NCBI GenBank assembly: GCA_014338405.1
Contig: JTDE01000164.1
Span: 272,201-336,200, forward strand
Direction of reading: 5' to 3'
Source of the DNA: Paragonimus skrjabini miyazakii
Lineage: Eukaryota; Platyhelminthes; Trematoda; Plagiorchiida; Troglotrematidae
Length of the DNA: 64,000 bases
The translations under genes and the position numbers were made by a program. A model generated the notes under the pieces. It worked only from the letters and a program-made list of their open reading frames with translations. It ran no database searches and was not told the origin of the DNA. Numbering within the stretch: position 1 is the stretch's first letter; each line of letters opens with the position of its first letter. Below are positions 48,276 to 60,469 of this stretch, one piece after another.

Positions 48276-50147
48276 GAAAGCTATGCACTTAATACCAGAA
48301 TCTCAACTTATTAGAGTAACGTCTTTTGAGCCGGATGATTTACAACTGGCCACACTGTCATCAAAAGATATGCCTCCGTTCGTCTATTATGATTTTTTTT
48401 AAAATAGGCAACAATTGTCCGCTGGATAGTATGGGAGCGGTTCAGAACGACAGGCGGATGTTTAGTAGCAAGTACCATTGGATGAGTGTTAAACGAACTG
48501 CCTAATTTGATAGTCGGGTGACCAAACAAACAACAACAGAAAACAAATCTTTTGCATAACTTCTTCTGTCCTAGATTTTAATAACTTTTCTGACGGAGCT
48601 AGGCTAACGTCGGTTTTAAATCCGGTCAAGATCGGCCATCCAGTTCACATGCTATAATGCGCTAAATCTTTTTACTTACCCCCCAGAATGATCAAGCGAC
48701 TATTCTGAATGTCTCCGTTTTACTTGATCTTATAGCCCGCAGTGTCTCGTCCTGGCAAAGACATGTGAGAAGGCGATGAATGGATGAGAGATTGAACCGT
48801 ATAACTCAATGGTGACGCCACCGCTTGGTTTGAGCACGCCGTGATGGGACAAATGGTTATCCAGGCCACATTCACAAGATTTCACTTTGGGCGAATAGCC
48901 GTCAGTTTGAATCGCTCTCTGCATCCTGCACAATAATCCCTATTCAAGAATGCGCCTGAGATTGGGGCTTCGGAAACGAATTTCGAAGCACAATGTCAGC
49001 ACAGTCAGAACTTATTCAAAACTGTAGGATTCTTTGAATGCACTTTCGTGTTGCCAACTCAAGCAATAACAGAAAAATGGCGTAAGTGGTCGGACCAAAT
49101 TTGCACTCCAGATGAACTGTGGCCTTGGATAAGCCCAATAAACTGATTGTGGATATGATGCTGGGACAACGGGAAGGGAGATATATTTCCATACGTGGGG
49201 CAGTGGCGGTTGTAGACCAACTCGATATGGTCGCTTTAAAGAGAGTTCTGTGCACATACCTGATAGTCGAGTTCGTAATGGCTCTGCTAACAGAACTGGA
49301 GGGGCGATATCGACTGACAATTAGATTTCACATATATAATGGCCTAACATCCGCCGACCAGTTGAGTAGAGAGGAATAAGCATCAAGGACGTAGGTGTCG
49401 CAACCTGAGTAGCGTGGTGCGACATAAATGCAAGGGAATATCGTGTGAATACTGACGGAGATAGTGCATGAAGGGGATGCGTATCGTACCGTGACTTTAC
49501 TTGCTTACTTTAGTACTCTTTCGCAAACTTAACTGGGTTAACGTTGTACAGGCAAGCAAGAAGTGTCTTTTAGCGCTGTAATGAACGTTACGGAAAGTTC
49601 GGTCTATCAAGGTTAACGGTTCTTTTATTAAAGAACCTGTTTGTTGCACGCTCATGCGATTGGTATTTTGGAAGATTGACTTTTGGGGCACGTGGTATGC
49701 AATTTCTATCTGCAGAAAAATATTTTGATACGACCATGGCAAGACAGTCGTTCAATATTTGACTGCATGGCTTATAGAGCATGAAAACTCTAAATCTGTA
49801 CAGTTTTTAGTTAGCATGAGGTGATTAACCTACCTACAAATTGTCTTCCACATAGGGTGACCATATCACTGTTAAGTTTTTTGACAGACGGGCCAAGAAT
49901 GAGAACAATAATCCATGGGTAACTGCCTCCCCTCAGAAGTTCTAGGCGGATACCTTTCCCGGGTATTCTAATGTTAAGGTTACCAGTTCATTTTATCGAT
50001 GAAAATGCTTATGACAGACGGTCATCTACGGGCAAGTTCCGTTTATTGAAAGTCTAGTCTGGAATATCGGGATTTTTCTTAAATCATTACACCAAGTACA
50101 TACTTCCGAATGATCTTTGAACATATACTTGACACTATACAGTACAG
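48276..50147. other. Probable intron, no gene recognised
   Basis: Open frames on both strands at 49012-49379 overlap each other and lack family motifs. A donor-like GC/gtaagt at 49080 has only a few open codons before it. Confidence 0.4.
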
Positions 50148-50202
50148 TAAATACTGCTTTGTTGCCACTGTTCTATCCTTGGTGTTCACATAATGCAAAC
50201 AG

Positions 50203-50336
50203 AATCGAGAAGGATAATGAACCGAAGATATTGTGGAGAACGACTGGTCTAATGCGTGGACAAACGAACGCAGGACAATTGGCACTATCAGCTATGACTA
50301 AAATTGAATACGTATTGGTGGTTGAGGAATATGCAG
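50203..50336 (+). CDS. Candidate exon, borders uncertain
   Basis: From an acceptor-like ttcacataatgcaaacag to a donor ATATGCAG/gtgaac, one frame reads IEKDNEPKILWRTTGLMRG then QTNAGQLALSAMTK and IEYVLVVEEYA. With this acceptor the start phase is 2, unlike its neighbours. A weaker acceptor, giving a start at 50148, would restore phase 1. The end is phase 1, and its G overhang joins CT of the exon at 51066 into GCT. The antisense strand is also open over this stretch, which lowers confidence. No family recognised. Confidence 0.35.
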
Positions 50337-51065
50337 GTGAACGGATGGTCACAAGATCAATGCCAGACACACGCATGTCCTTGAGACGAACGACCGCTTC
50401 GTTCAATTTGGATCACGCTTCCGGTCTATGGCCTGCCTAGCCTCGCCGTTAACCAACTAAAATCATAACGTTGGCGACGGCACAGAAAATGTGTAACTAG
50501 ATGTATGGGTGTTAGTTTACATTGCGAGCTAAGCTGTAAGCCTGCGAAATAATTCGTTAACATGCCGAATGTGGGAAGTTGCGTTGACGAATCTATTAAT
50601 TGTATGATTATGAGAAACACTTGTATGTTAAACGACCAGCTCGAGAAACACTCAAACACGAATATGTTCCTCATACAACTGTAAATCAAGGAGTAAATTT
50701 GTGACTGCGTATCTTCTACACAAATTTAGACAAAACCGCTGTAAGTGATATTTTGATTGGCTCGCATTAAGAACGCAAATCGAATATCTGTTGATCTGTT
50801 CCGTAAAACTTAATGATCGTACACATGTCCCTATGCCGGTCACACGATCCTAATAGACTTGTCTTCCATGTCATTAGGTGACATTGTAGTGTCTCTGATC
50901 CTTCCGTTAGATGTGATGAAACTAAATCACAGCAACTAGAAAAGCAGTGCGTAACATATCAACGAAACCTAAAGTATTAGCGGCACATGATCAACAGATG
51001 GGAACTGAACACCTATTGATAATCTGCCTATGTGATATAACCACCGGCTTAATCTCTACTTTCAG

Positions 51066-51182
51066 CTGCCAATGGAAACTTGATGGAAAAGCAGTCTCAT
51101 GCAGTCCGAACAGCTGGATTAAACAACGAATTCTTACGCACTGGAAGTGTACGCGCCAGGGGCAAGTACAACCCTGACAGAG
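51066..51182 (+). CDS. Candidate exon, 117 nt, phase 1-1
   Basis: A strong acceptor (aatctctactttcag) and a strong donor (GACAGAG/gtaagc) enclose 117 nt, open in one frame with phase 1 at both ends. It reads ANGNLMEKQSHAVRTAG then LNNEFLRTGSVRARGKYNPDR: basic, soluble, without a recognisable domain. Its terminal G overhang plus TT of the exon at 54422 gives GTT, so it can be spliced directly to the R-N-P-I exon. A minus-strand frame of 167 codons overlaps, but it has low-quality composition and no borders. Confidence 0.55.
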
Positions 51183-52452
51183 GTAAGCGCAAATTATTTC
51201 AACATCAAACGTTCCGCCGACACATTTACGTTCATATTTATCACACTTATCGGCCTGGTCAATTAGCACATTGTCAACCGAAGTTTGTAGATTACCATAT
51301 TCCAGAGTAGTGTTGTTGTTCTGAAAGGTTTTCAACAAAGTTTGCGGCTTACCAACAGACGAAAAAATCAACAGGAAAAAATTGAAGCTTCTGATCCGTT
51401 TTATACGTGAGTGCAAAGTGAAACAATATTCACGTGCCCTATCCCCCGAAGTTTCATGTTTAATGAATGCGTGCAGAAGGAAAATTAACCACAATCAGTC
51501 TATATAGTCAGAAAAAGTTGATCCCCACCACCACTAAGAGTGAAAAAGAAGCACGATACCCGTGGTGTTACTTCCTACTGATTGAGGAATCCGTCGCATC
51601 ATCCCACCCCAAACTGAACCCAAGAAACGTTAATCAAAGATAAGAGTGAGGTAATCACAGACCATAATAGAGGGAATCACAGAGATCGGGAAACGGTGAT
51701 ACTAATTTAGTAACACAACTTCCTATATGTTAATCGTGTGATCAACTGTAACCAGGAATTCTCCCAAGTTTATAATCTACTTCCGATTATTCATACTGAG
51801 GTTTCTTATGCCATTTTGATGGGCCTTTATTGCCTGTTCGACCTATTTCTTTGTGAGCTAGCTATCGGACTCGATTAGAAGAATGTGCAGCACGGTATCA
51901 CAATGAATGACGAATATTCAAAAAACGACAAGCAAACGATGATTACGGAGACAAGTTGGGTAGAAACACCATTAATGCAAACAAGACAGTTGGAGTAAAC
52001 CTAAACGGGGGCAATGCACGTTATGTGTGCAACGTGCATATCTTACTCGTGCCGGTCAAACCTTGTTAAGAACCTAATTCATTATGTTCATCCGAATTGC
52101 AGGCGAAAACGAACATCACTCAGACAAGAAACATGTCTACGAAAATGAAATGCGTAATAAAACTGGTCACTGGCCACCGGGTAAGCAATTGTTTGAAACG
52201 CCATTCAAGGATTCACTTAGTGACTAACAGATAATTACTCGTTAAGGTACCTTCAGTCCATAGGTTGGGGGTTTTGTTCGTGGGAATTACAGTGACCTCA
52301 ATGTAGACGGCAACGCCAATCCTAGTGAAATTAAGCGTTGATATTTGGATGTAGGGTTAATCACGGGAGTAATAAAACATCTCATTAAGTCTGTGTAAAG
52401 TGAAAACCCGTATCCCTCGATATGTTGCTGTTAAATAAAACGACTGATTTAG
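51183..52452. other. Intronic, nothing recognised
   Basis: No exon, RNA gene or repeat recognised. Confidence 0.4.
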
Positions 52453-52740
52453 TATTTTGTAAAACCATGGAGCCGGAATGCCTCAAGTTTGGAGAAGCGA
52501 TTACGGCGTTCACATCGGTATAAAAACGTCTACGCAAACGACCTGGCCTACATAGACGAAATGGAACTCAGACAGATAGGTACGTCGAACTCAGACCAGT
52601 CCCGAATATCACGACTAAATTCCGACTCAGTAACAAGTGTTCTACAACACAAATCGGAACCAAAACTCGAAGTTATCAAAATGACTGTGAAAGAACGCCG
52701 CACACATTCCACTGAATCAGCAGCGCCTCAAAGCAACAAC
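52453..52740 (+). CDS. Coding-like stretch, exon borders unresolved
   Basis: One frame is open from after a TAG at 52450 and has protein-like composition. It reads LEKRLRRSHRYKNVYANDL, AYIDEMELRQIG, then a polar Ser/Lys/Glu-rich part (SEPKLEVIKMTVKERR) to about SAAPQSNNNH. A very good donor, ATAG/gtacgt at 52579, ends in phase 1; its G overhang plus TT of the 54422 exon gives GTT. No available acceptor gives phase 1 at the start (candidates at 52453, 52473 and 52488 give phase 0 or 2). It could be an exon that breaks the phase rule, a different gene's exon, or chance. The frame runs on into the SINE-like element at 52823. Confidence 0.35.
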
Positions 52741-52822
52741 AACCACGTCTTCTGGACTCACCAGTGGCACATCGTTTGCCTCAGTGATGGGAAAAAATTA
52801 ACGAGGACGAGTTTATGCAGAC

Positions 52823-53002
52823 GGTTGGTTCCAGTGACCACCAGCGTAGTTGTAATGTGGTATAGTGGGTAAGTGCCTGGACTACAATCTGCCACTTATT
52901 CAAGAGTTGTAGGTTCGATTCTCCGGCGTGCGTGTTGCTGATGAGACCAAACTAGGTCGAAACAGCACTCCACCACTATGCTGATGGTCACTGGGATCAA
53001 CC
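52823..53002 (+). mobile_element. Second SINE-like family: tRNA-like head, hammerhead core, inverted ends
   Basis: Ends are inverted repeats of about 36 nt (52823-52858 and 52967-53002), sharing CCAGTGACCA and CAGC-x-TAGT. Inside are a perfect A-box-like TGGTATAGTGG (52858-52868) and a B-box-like GGTTCGATTCTCC (52912-52924), spaced as in a tRNA gene. A hammerhead core, CTGATGAG-ACC-AAACTA-GGT-CGAAAC, lies at 52938-52963. The head resembles a tRNA with a long variable arm but is too altered for an assignment. It shares its layout, though not its sequence, with the family at 8.9, 28.4 and 53.3 kb. Confidence 0.75.
52938..52963 (+). ncRNA. Hammerhead ribozyme core
   Basis: CTGATGAG, a stem II of GACC/GGTC pairing over 4 bp around AAACTA, then GAAAC: an undamaged CUGAUGA-stem-GAAA core. 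Downstream, CAGCA (52962-52966) can pair with TGCTG (52979-52983) as a stem III. The next bases are AT rather than the U-H expected at a cleavage site, and I found no convincing stem I partner for the GTGTTG before the core. Half of the ribozyme is therefore clear and the other half uncertain. Confidence 0.6.
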
Positions 53003-53220
53003 TTTTCTCAATCCATTCTGGGGCTGTGTTTACAGGCCAACCATAAAACGGCTGATCAACTTCAGCATATAAGCGGAAACAAAAGCAACGGCTGAAGAAA
53101 TTAACCAAGACGAGCCTAGTGCATGTTAAAATCATGATCTTCAGAAGGCAGACGAGGCTTCAAAAAACACTAACAACAGACAATGGTTAATGGGATTCCG
53201 GGGATTTAGGTTGTTCCAAA

Positions 53221-53745
53221 TTGAAACCCATCCACAAATGATCGCAGCCCTCGCATTCACAAAAGGTTTTTGACCATCTCATTTCAAAAGAAAGCACTAG
53301 ACTCGAGTTTCCTTCTTATTAAAACCACATCGCCGAAATTCTATCAAACATTTATACCATACTTGGTTGGTTCAATGAAGACAGTAACCTCAGCATAACT
53401 GAGAAGTCCTGATCACGAGGTTATCGACTGGATTGAACAGAGATTCTGTCTATCCTCCTTTCGAAATGAAAGGGCGAACTGAACACTATTCGCACAGGAT
53501 GTTGGTCGAGTGTTTAGATGTGATCGTTCGGTCATGGCAATCGTTCGCATGCTGGTCTCACAAACACGATGGCCGGGGTGTGCATTTCCGTCCGGTCAAG
53601 GATACGCGTTATTGACTAACTGTAATATGACCGAAACTGGAATCTAGCGCTTCCATTTAAAGTGGGCTAGCCGAAACGCTTATGTGAACTTGGTGGCTGC
53701 AATCAAGTATGGAAGGTGTTCAATTTGAAGGATATCTTACGTAGT
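53221..53745 (+). mobile_element. Hammerhead SINE-like element, copy 6, with inverted arms
   Basis: A diverged copy that keeps the family's layout. The left arm (about 53221-53320) contains ATGATCGCAGCCCTCGCATTC and GCACTAGACTCGAGTTT; the right arm (about 53590-53745) holds the complementary blocks. The centre has ATCGACTGGATTGAACAGAG and GTCGAGTGTTTAGATGTGAT. The hammerhead region keeps a GTC (53590-53592) and CGAAAC (53632-53637). TTCC just before GTC can pair with GGAA (53639-53642) after GAAAC, as in stem III. CTGANGAG is decayed to TTGACTAA. Inverted arms in such an old copy indicate that they belong to the ancestral element. Confidence 0.72.
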
Positions 53746-54421
53746 TAGAATGACCGGACTGACCATACTGGATGGCGGTTGAAATTCTCAAATGTTGAAA
53801 GTCTTGTAGACCGTCATTTTCCAAACTTGTCTAGGAACTATAATTTATTAACGAGGACGTATACCATGAAAATGTGGCCACCTCTTTCAGGGGTTAAGGC
53901 CGATCAACCGGACTGCAGTCCTTGTCAATCGTACAGAAAGTCTGTGACTTGATGGACTGCCAATCATGCAGGGATAACAGTGTACAAATCGAGAACCGAA
54001 TTGGTAGTTATATCGAAATGAGTAAGATGCGCTTCAACACGCCATGAGCATTCGTCGGATGCGTGTCCAGCCGATACGTTAAAGTGCTGAAGTACTGCGT
54101 AGCGACAGCGCATAGTCCTTTGCCGATTTAAAATGCACATGGTGACCGTGTAAAGTTGTTGCGAATAGTTTTCGTATTTTTACGTATACTTCTGTAAGAA
54201 CTATTCAAGTCCAACTTAACCAGTTGTTTTCCAGTAATTCCTGCCCATTTGTTGCGAAAACTGATTGCGGTCGATTTGCCAATAAGAGATCGCCAAACAT
54301 GAGGTGGTTCGATAATTCTGTTGTGAGGTACACAAATACGTCCCATCAGAAATGCTGTCAACAAACCACAAAATTAATGTTTTGATTAACTCGTATGCGT
54401 CATCCTGGTTCACACGTACAG
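53746..54421. other. Intronic, nothing recognised
   Basis: No exon, RNA gene or repeat recognised before the acceptor at 54421. Confidence 0.4.
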
Positions 54422-54691
54422 TTTACCGCAATCCGATAACCGGAGAGGGGATGAAGCCCGAGGACTACCTGGATGTGCTTTGGTTACCTCGAGATTACCA
54501 TTTCCGTGGGACGAGACCACAAGCAGCTGCTGGCAACAATCAGAAACAATCCAAGCCGGAAAAATCAGTGCGGTCACCATCAAGACCTACACAATCCACA
54601 AGACAACAAGCATCAACTTTGAAAAAACCACTGGAGAAGAGAGCGCAATCAGCACAAAAGTGTATATCGCAGGATACAGAAAAACCAGTTG
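54422..54691 (+). CDS. Exon, 270 nt, starts with R-N-P-I and has a basic Ser/Pro/Gln-rich tail
   Basis: Acceptor ttcacacgtacag, donor CCAGTTG/gtaagc, phase 1 at both ends. It opens with YRNPITGEGMKPEDYLDV then LWLPRDYHFRG: the R-[DN]-P-I-[TV]-x-x-G opening of the 10359 and 19598 exons again. The remainder (QKQSKPEKSVRSPSRPTQ, STRQQASTLKKPLEKRA and onward) is Lys/Ser/Pro/Gln-rich and probably disordered, a composition common in cytoskeleton-binding or nucleic-acid-binding proteins. The terminal G overhang plus TG of the exon at 62862 gives GTG, so the two can be joined in frame. If the donor is not used, the frame remains open to 54840. I do not recognise the protein. Confidence 0.72.
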
Positions 54692-57261
54692 GTAAGCACA
54701 TAAATATCACACCAAAACCTTCCTCTGTTGTCAAATTTAACCGTTCACCCATGGACAAAAGATACCGGTTTCAACCGCCTCATTTCGGTTGCTCTTTCTT
54801 TGTCAAGCGAAGTCTAGCAGAGCCGCTCCCTAGATCATGACAGTAATCATTCTGAACAAACCGTGACATCATTTGTATAAGCATGTTGCACGTTGTGGAA
54901 TGTGACTGGCTCAGAGCTCATCAATGTGACCGACAGTAATCCGAAGGCTCTTGCACAATCACTGGTTAGTGTTGCAACGTCAGAAGTGCATCTTCAGTAG
55001 ATACTTCAAAGGATCATTGAAAACAGCAAACGGACATTCGTGGAAAGGTTAACAAGCTTTCGGTGTGGAAATAGGCTTACTCAATTTGTTATCACTACAA
55101 GGTGAATCGGTTTCATCACCTGTAAACTTTCACCACCATTGCAAACGGGTGCAATACACCTTATTAATTATTAATGTCAAAGCAAAACCATCCTAATTTT
55201 CAAAATGAAGTCAAATGTACTCTTCTCAGACGTCCCCAGCACAGCTCTCACTACACTAGACTGTGATTTGTTGGATTGTTTGATAAACCTACTGACTCGT
55301 TTGTCCTGATTATCTCTCATAGAGCAGTCTGACTCTGTTGTCGTCTCATGATGTTCCCTCTCAAACACAAATATTCTGCGACCGGTGTGGTGCACATTCG
55401 TACTCAACGAATGGAGAGGTACCTGGAGAAGGAACTGATTCAGCAATATTTGCTTTACCAGCTCCAGCCATTCGGCTTCCAATGAGATTGGGCCGTTAGA
55501 AAAACGGCTACTGGTACGGTGGCAGCTTGTTCAATCCCAAGCCGCATAAAACTGAAATTGAAAAAGCCGTCGGGTACACCAATCCGGTAATCAACTGTTT
55601 TTTACACCTGTTCTATCATCCAAACAATGGGCTTAGCCTGAACCAAGTTGTCACAGACCAAGTGATTAGCCAACTCACGTAGTTCTGACAACAGACCACC
55701 AGTCAAAAATCCACATGCGGATTCGTACGCAACGGTTGCCCCAGAAAAAAACCAATAGCCCTCCACCCTGGAGTAATGACCTACGCCACAGAGAACTGAT
55801 ACGTGCTCAAAGCATGACGCAAAATCTCTACGTAAAATGCAGTGAAATCAATCAACACCATAAGTGTCACAATCCTGAAGGGTAACAAGTTGTTGACAGA
55901 CAAAACTGAGCTTACAATTACGTTACGAAGTTGTGGAACATTACGAAAGCCCTTAGTTAATAACGACGCTTAACGAATATCGAACACGGAAGACCTCGCG
56001 AAGCCAACGAACTGTAAAGACGCTAGGACAGTTTGACAACAGGTCCATGAAGCAAATGCGAGACTGTTGTGATCATGATGTCACCAGAATCGCCGGGGAT
56101 AGCATAATCCAGATAACAGAACAGTTCAGACTAGCATCGGGGTGATACAATCGCTGTTATCATCATCCCAAAGTTACTTCAGTTTCTCATGCATTCAGAC
56201 CACAGATTAACGGTTAAATCAGTGCACCCGAATCATTACGAACTTCAGGTTCCCGAGAAGAGTTCCAAACGATGGACCGGCAGACTTCGTAGTTCTGTTG
56301 AAGAGTGCTCCACCAAGTTGGCACAGGTTCGCACGCAATGTTATCCGGTAATTTTCACATTTTGTGTACTTCGGGATATTTACTGGGCGCTGAACAGCTC
56401 AAACTCCGATTCGGCTCAAATGTCGTCAGGTTCTGTGCAAAAAAATAGCACCGTTTTAGTAGAGCAGCTAGAACCGACATGAGCACGACCGTATTCAAAC
56501 ATGGTAGCGTGATATCGAAGTGACTGGCTTCTAGTAGAAAACTTTAAAGGCTGCTTCGCTAGAAGTTAGCTTATGATGAGCCATATGGTGATGGGGCGGG
56601 TTAACACAAAAGTTAACAGCAATTATTCGAAAAACATATTGAATGGACTGTTGCGTAAGGTACATCGCGTTAATTTAACAGTTCCTTATTTACCATGTGG
56701 AATTCAAACACAATACATGTCGAACGTGTACCCACTTCCTTCAAACACATTTCTACAAGTAAAATAATCCGCAAACGAGCATTCATTGATCAGTCCATAC
56801 GGGAACATTGCTTCTTTAAGACTGATGGGAATAGGTGTCACAAATAACTCAGCATACAAGGTTTCCAGAGTACCAGAACGTCTAACTTGACCAGATTGTT
56901 AGTTGAAAGCTTGAATAAAACTCCAGTACTAATCTACACTCCACCTCCAAATTTGGCTTTGACCGCCTGTTGCAACTGCTGACCGCAAATGTGGCAAATG
57001 GCTCACAGCTGTTACTGTGAATGGTAGGTTGCTGTTAGCGGCGCACCGCTGACCACGTGACCAGTATCCTTAAGCAAATCAGTATACCCAAGTAGTACGC
57101 ACGCACAAAGTACGTAACGTTCACTTAAGCTATCGTTCAGCTTATGTTATGGGCTCAAGCTGACCACATATGTAAGACCATATGGATGCCTAAAAATGCA
57201 ATGTAGCGAAATGGCTCGTTTCCAGTTATTCGTAATCAGGTTAAATACATCACATTTCTAT
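54692..57261. other. Probable intron, no gene recognised
   Basis: Beyond the donor the frame of the preceding exon stays open for another 49 codons to 54840 (possible retained-intron end). The rest shows no exon or repeat that I can support. Confidence 0.4.
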
Positions 57262-57400
57262 CATTAATGAGTAAACGGATGGTTAATGAGGTCAGTCCGT
57301 TCTCCGCTCACCCCCTTAGTGAACCCTCTACAAAATTGTAATATAGATGTGATGTATGTGGCCCAATGATGAATCACTGGAAAAAGCTACACTTTATTTC
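57262..57400 (+). mobile_element. Penelope-like element end fragment
   Basis: 57262-57294 matches the left inverted repeat of the element at 14641. 57298-57340 matches the right repeat and the following bases of the same element (GTGAACCCTCTACAAAATTG against GTGAATCCTCTGTAAAAAATTTG-like sequence at 16860). The two ends lie only 3-4 nt apart with the coding part missing, a compact hairpin-like junction. No RT sequence is nearby. Confidence 0.6.
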
Positions 57401-60299
57401 CCATGACTACGCGATTCTTGAAAACTACCTGCCGTATGCACCGCCTACCACCCACGACAGTACCCGTCGCTCGGTGATCCAATCCCACTAACGTTAGCAA
57501 ACATACATTTAGTGAAGAGACCTGAAGGCTGCGAGGCAAACGCTGATCGGTAAGTTTCAGATCATTCTACCGAGCAAAATCAATGAGTTTCGTGACCACC
57601 CAAATCGCAGATTGACAACATTAATCCGTCAGTAAGCTGTAATCGATAATGTGGCAGTAAAAGGATGGTCGCGTCTCGTCAACCCCATTCTCTCAAACAT
57701 TTTGAAAAAGTTCTGGATTTCTCACATCACTGTCGTGGTGATAAAGCAGAATGAACAAGCCACCTCGCCTGATACATGAGGCCAGATTTCTGGAACTCCG
57801 CATACACATTCTGCAACGGTGCTTCGTAACGTTGTTTAACTGACTGAGATTATTGTACGATTGCGAAACGGTAATAAATACCCATTTGCCATTAATCACT
57901 TAATGATTGAAGTCGTACAAACGACCGCGGCAGAACTATGGGACCACAATGGTATACGCCGCATTTGAGAAAGCCAGTAGGACATATACCTCCCGTTCCG
58001 TCTCGGAATTCAATTTCATCACTTCGGTATGTTCTACACGAGGTAGTGAAAGTGGACTGAACTCATTATTCCAATCCCGCATTTGGGCATCTCTCAGTAC
58101 AGCCATGAAGCCGCAGACCTTACAGTTAAGGTAAAGTTGTCAAGCAAGTACGCTCGCCGTGATTCACGACCAGTTTTGGATCAGGCTAGGTGGCTCAAAA
58201 CACGCAGTCCATGATGGTGCCATAATCTTGTAACACAGAGTACATGCAACAGAGCAGTATCCCACTGAAAGATTATGATCGTTTTCTCTCGCAACACAAC
58301 AAAACTGTCTGTGTTGACATATGAGTGCGTACTTTACCCATCATTCATAGTATTCAAGTTACTCATACCTGCCATTGAAAATACGCTCCGATCCATCACT
58401 GACCGCCTACCAATGATCGTTGTCACGAATACCTCAGTTTGTGAGTCAACGGAATGCATCATTGCGACCACCCATATTGGGATTATGCTCGCTGTTAACA
58501 TTTGAACGTTTCCACTAAGAGGTCCCTGAGGAGCGTGCCAACAGTCAATTCAAACGAAGCCAGAGTTGCTTTAATCGACCAACACGCCCTGATGATTCCG
58601 GCTTGAGCCTTCCTTACAATGTTTCTGTGGAGACATGAAACCTTGAGCAATTTTTTGTTACATCAAACGCCAGTCGAAGGGTATCACGTTGGTCTCCCTT
58701 GGAGTAATTATGAGGTAGCTTCCCTTTATTATAACCTAAATGTAGAGACGAAACCCTCCAGGAAACAGCTGACAGTCCAATTTGACACCTTGTGTTACTC
58801 CATGGTTGCGCATAAATGTAGATACCTACAGATAAAAGCCAACGGTATTTTCTGACAACGCTACAGTTTGCAGTGTGGCGTAAATCGAAGCAACCAACTT
58901 TCAACGACACTTTCCGCACGAGCCCACAATTACTACTCACCCAACTTTGGATTGTTAATCCATCCGGATAACGTTCAGAAATGACGTGTATGATCTATAA
59001 CTGACAAATGGTCACGAGTGATGGCCATTCCAATATACGTTTGACGAGTGTGTCGAGTGTCCACGCATACAGATAAAGGAATGCATAATTGATGGGTAAT
59101 CATATCGTTTTGTCATAATCACTTTTGCCGCCTCCATTGACTTGTTAAGACTAAACGAATGTCAAATGAATGTGTGTTGACTGTAAATAATTACGTTGCT
59201 CGGACAAAAAAAGCACGCTCAACAACTCGCTGAAGCAAACTTTACACCAGAATAATGAAAGACCTTACACTCCCGTTGCGGCTATGCAAACAGGACCTAA
59301 CAACTCACCGTTGATTTTGTCAGGAAACAGAAGTGCCCAAAACAAAACCAACTTGACCGTAAATTCAAGTTTAGAAGAATAGAATAACTAGCGACCGTCT
59401 AACAATGTTTGCTATGTTGTTAGCATAAATACTCCAGCCAAAACCCAGAAAAATCACAAGTGATAATGACCTGGATTAACCGTTGACTGATTGCTAATTC
59501 GACTGGCAAATCAGCCGAGCAAACCTTTATTGTCCAACTCCTACCAGCTTATCGCTAATCGTGCGCTCGCAGTTGCAATCTGAATGTCTGGTCCACAATG
59601 CACCCGTTGTTACTCAGAGATCGTGCACGCTTTTATCCGTCAGGCTGACTTCTCCCGTTGATGGCTGCCCGACATTGGGTTTAAACCAGTCTCCATTGTC
59701 GCTGTGAGATAGTCCACTGACTATTCGACTAACTGCTTTCCCTTGTCCTCCCACCATGGTGCAACAGTTTGCGTTGAAGGAATGAAATGTCAACGGTTTG
59801 GTCACAAACGATTGAACGGGTACCTTCAATTTTAAGACTTGTAGACTAGCTCTACAGGAGCAGCTTCAACTTTCGGTTTGTTATTGGATGAGGTGTGGAC
59901 CTTCAATGTTTCGCAGACGATTGCTGTAAGTCAAATCAGCAAGCCAGATGACAAATCAGGGTCAATCACTCAGAGTGTCTGTATTTTTTAGCACTACTAA
60001 ACCCCGCCCTTCATAACAATGCAAAAACGGGACACCATGTATTATACGTAGAGAATGACGTCAATCTTGAGGTGCATACCTTCGGCAGCAAATTGACAAG
60101 CCAAGAGTACGCAGTCGTACGAATAACTTCCCATTACAAATAAACTGAATGACAGTGAACGAGATAACTCAGTAATACAAAGCGGCCACTAACCAAATTG
60201 CTTTTATCTGTGAGTTGTCAACCAGACAGTATCTCACCTACACCAGACGCCGTATATTTTCAAACGCCCGTGACTCTGAAGAACTCACACATGCGAAGT
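57401..60299. other. Probable intron, no gene recognised
   Basis: Open frames at 57907-58134, 58275-58505 and 58614-58940 have no borders or motifs that I trust. No RNA gene or repeat recognised. Confidence 0.4.
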
Positions 60300-60469
60300 A
60301 CATTCCATCATTATCATTTTCATCATTGTGAACCGTGTCCGTGGGTACTATAACCCGGGCTGTCGCTGGCTCTGACAACGACCCAGAAAGTAGCGGAGTA
60401 ACAAATAGATACAAATGTATAGCAAGGAAAAAGAGGAAGAAAAACAAATGAAAACAACCTCGCCTAACT

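Noticed and set aside
50991..51494. Minus-strand frame of 167 codons
   Set aside because: It overlaps the better-bounded plus-strand exon at 51066-51182, has patchy composition, and matches no family I know.
55960..56020. A GRPRE motif in a short frame (EHGRPREANEL)
   Set aside because: Upstream stop and no matching positions other than GRP; not accepted as another repeat exon.
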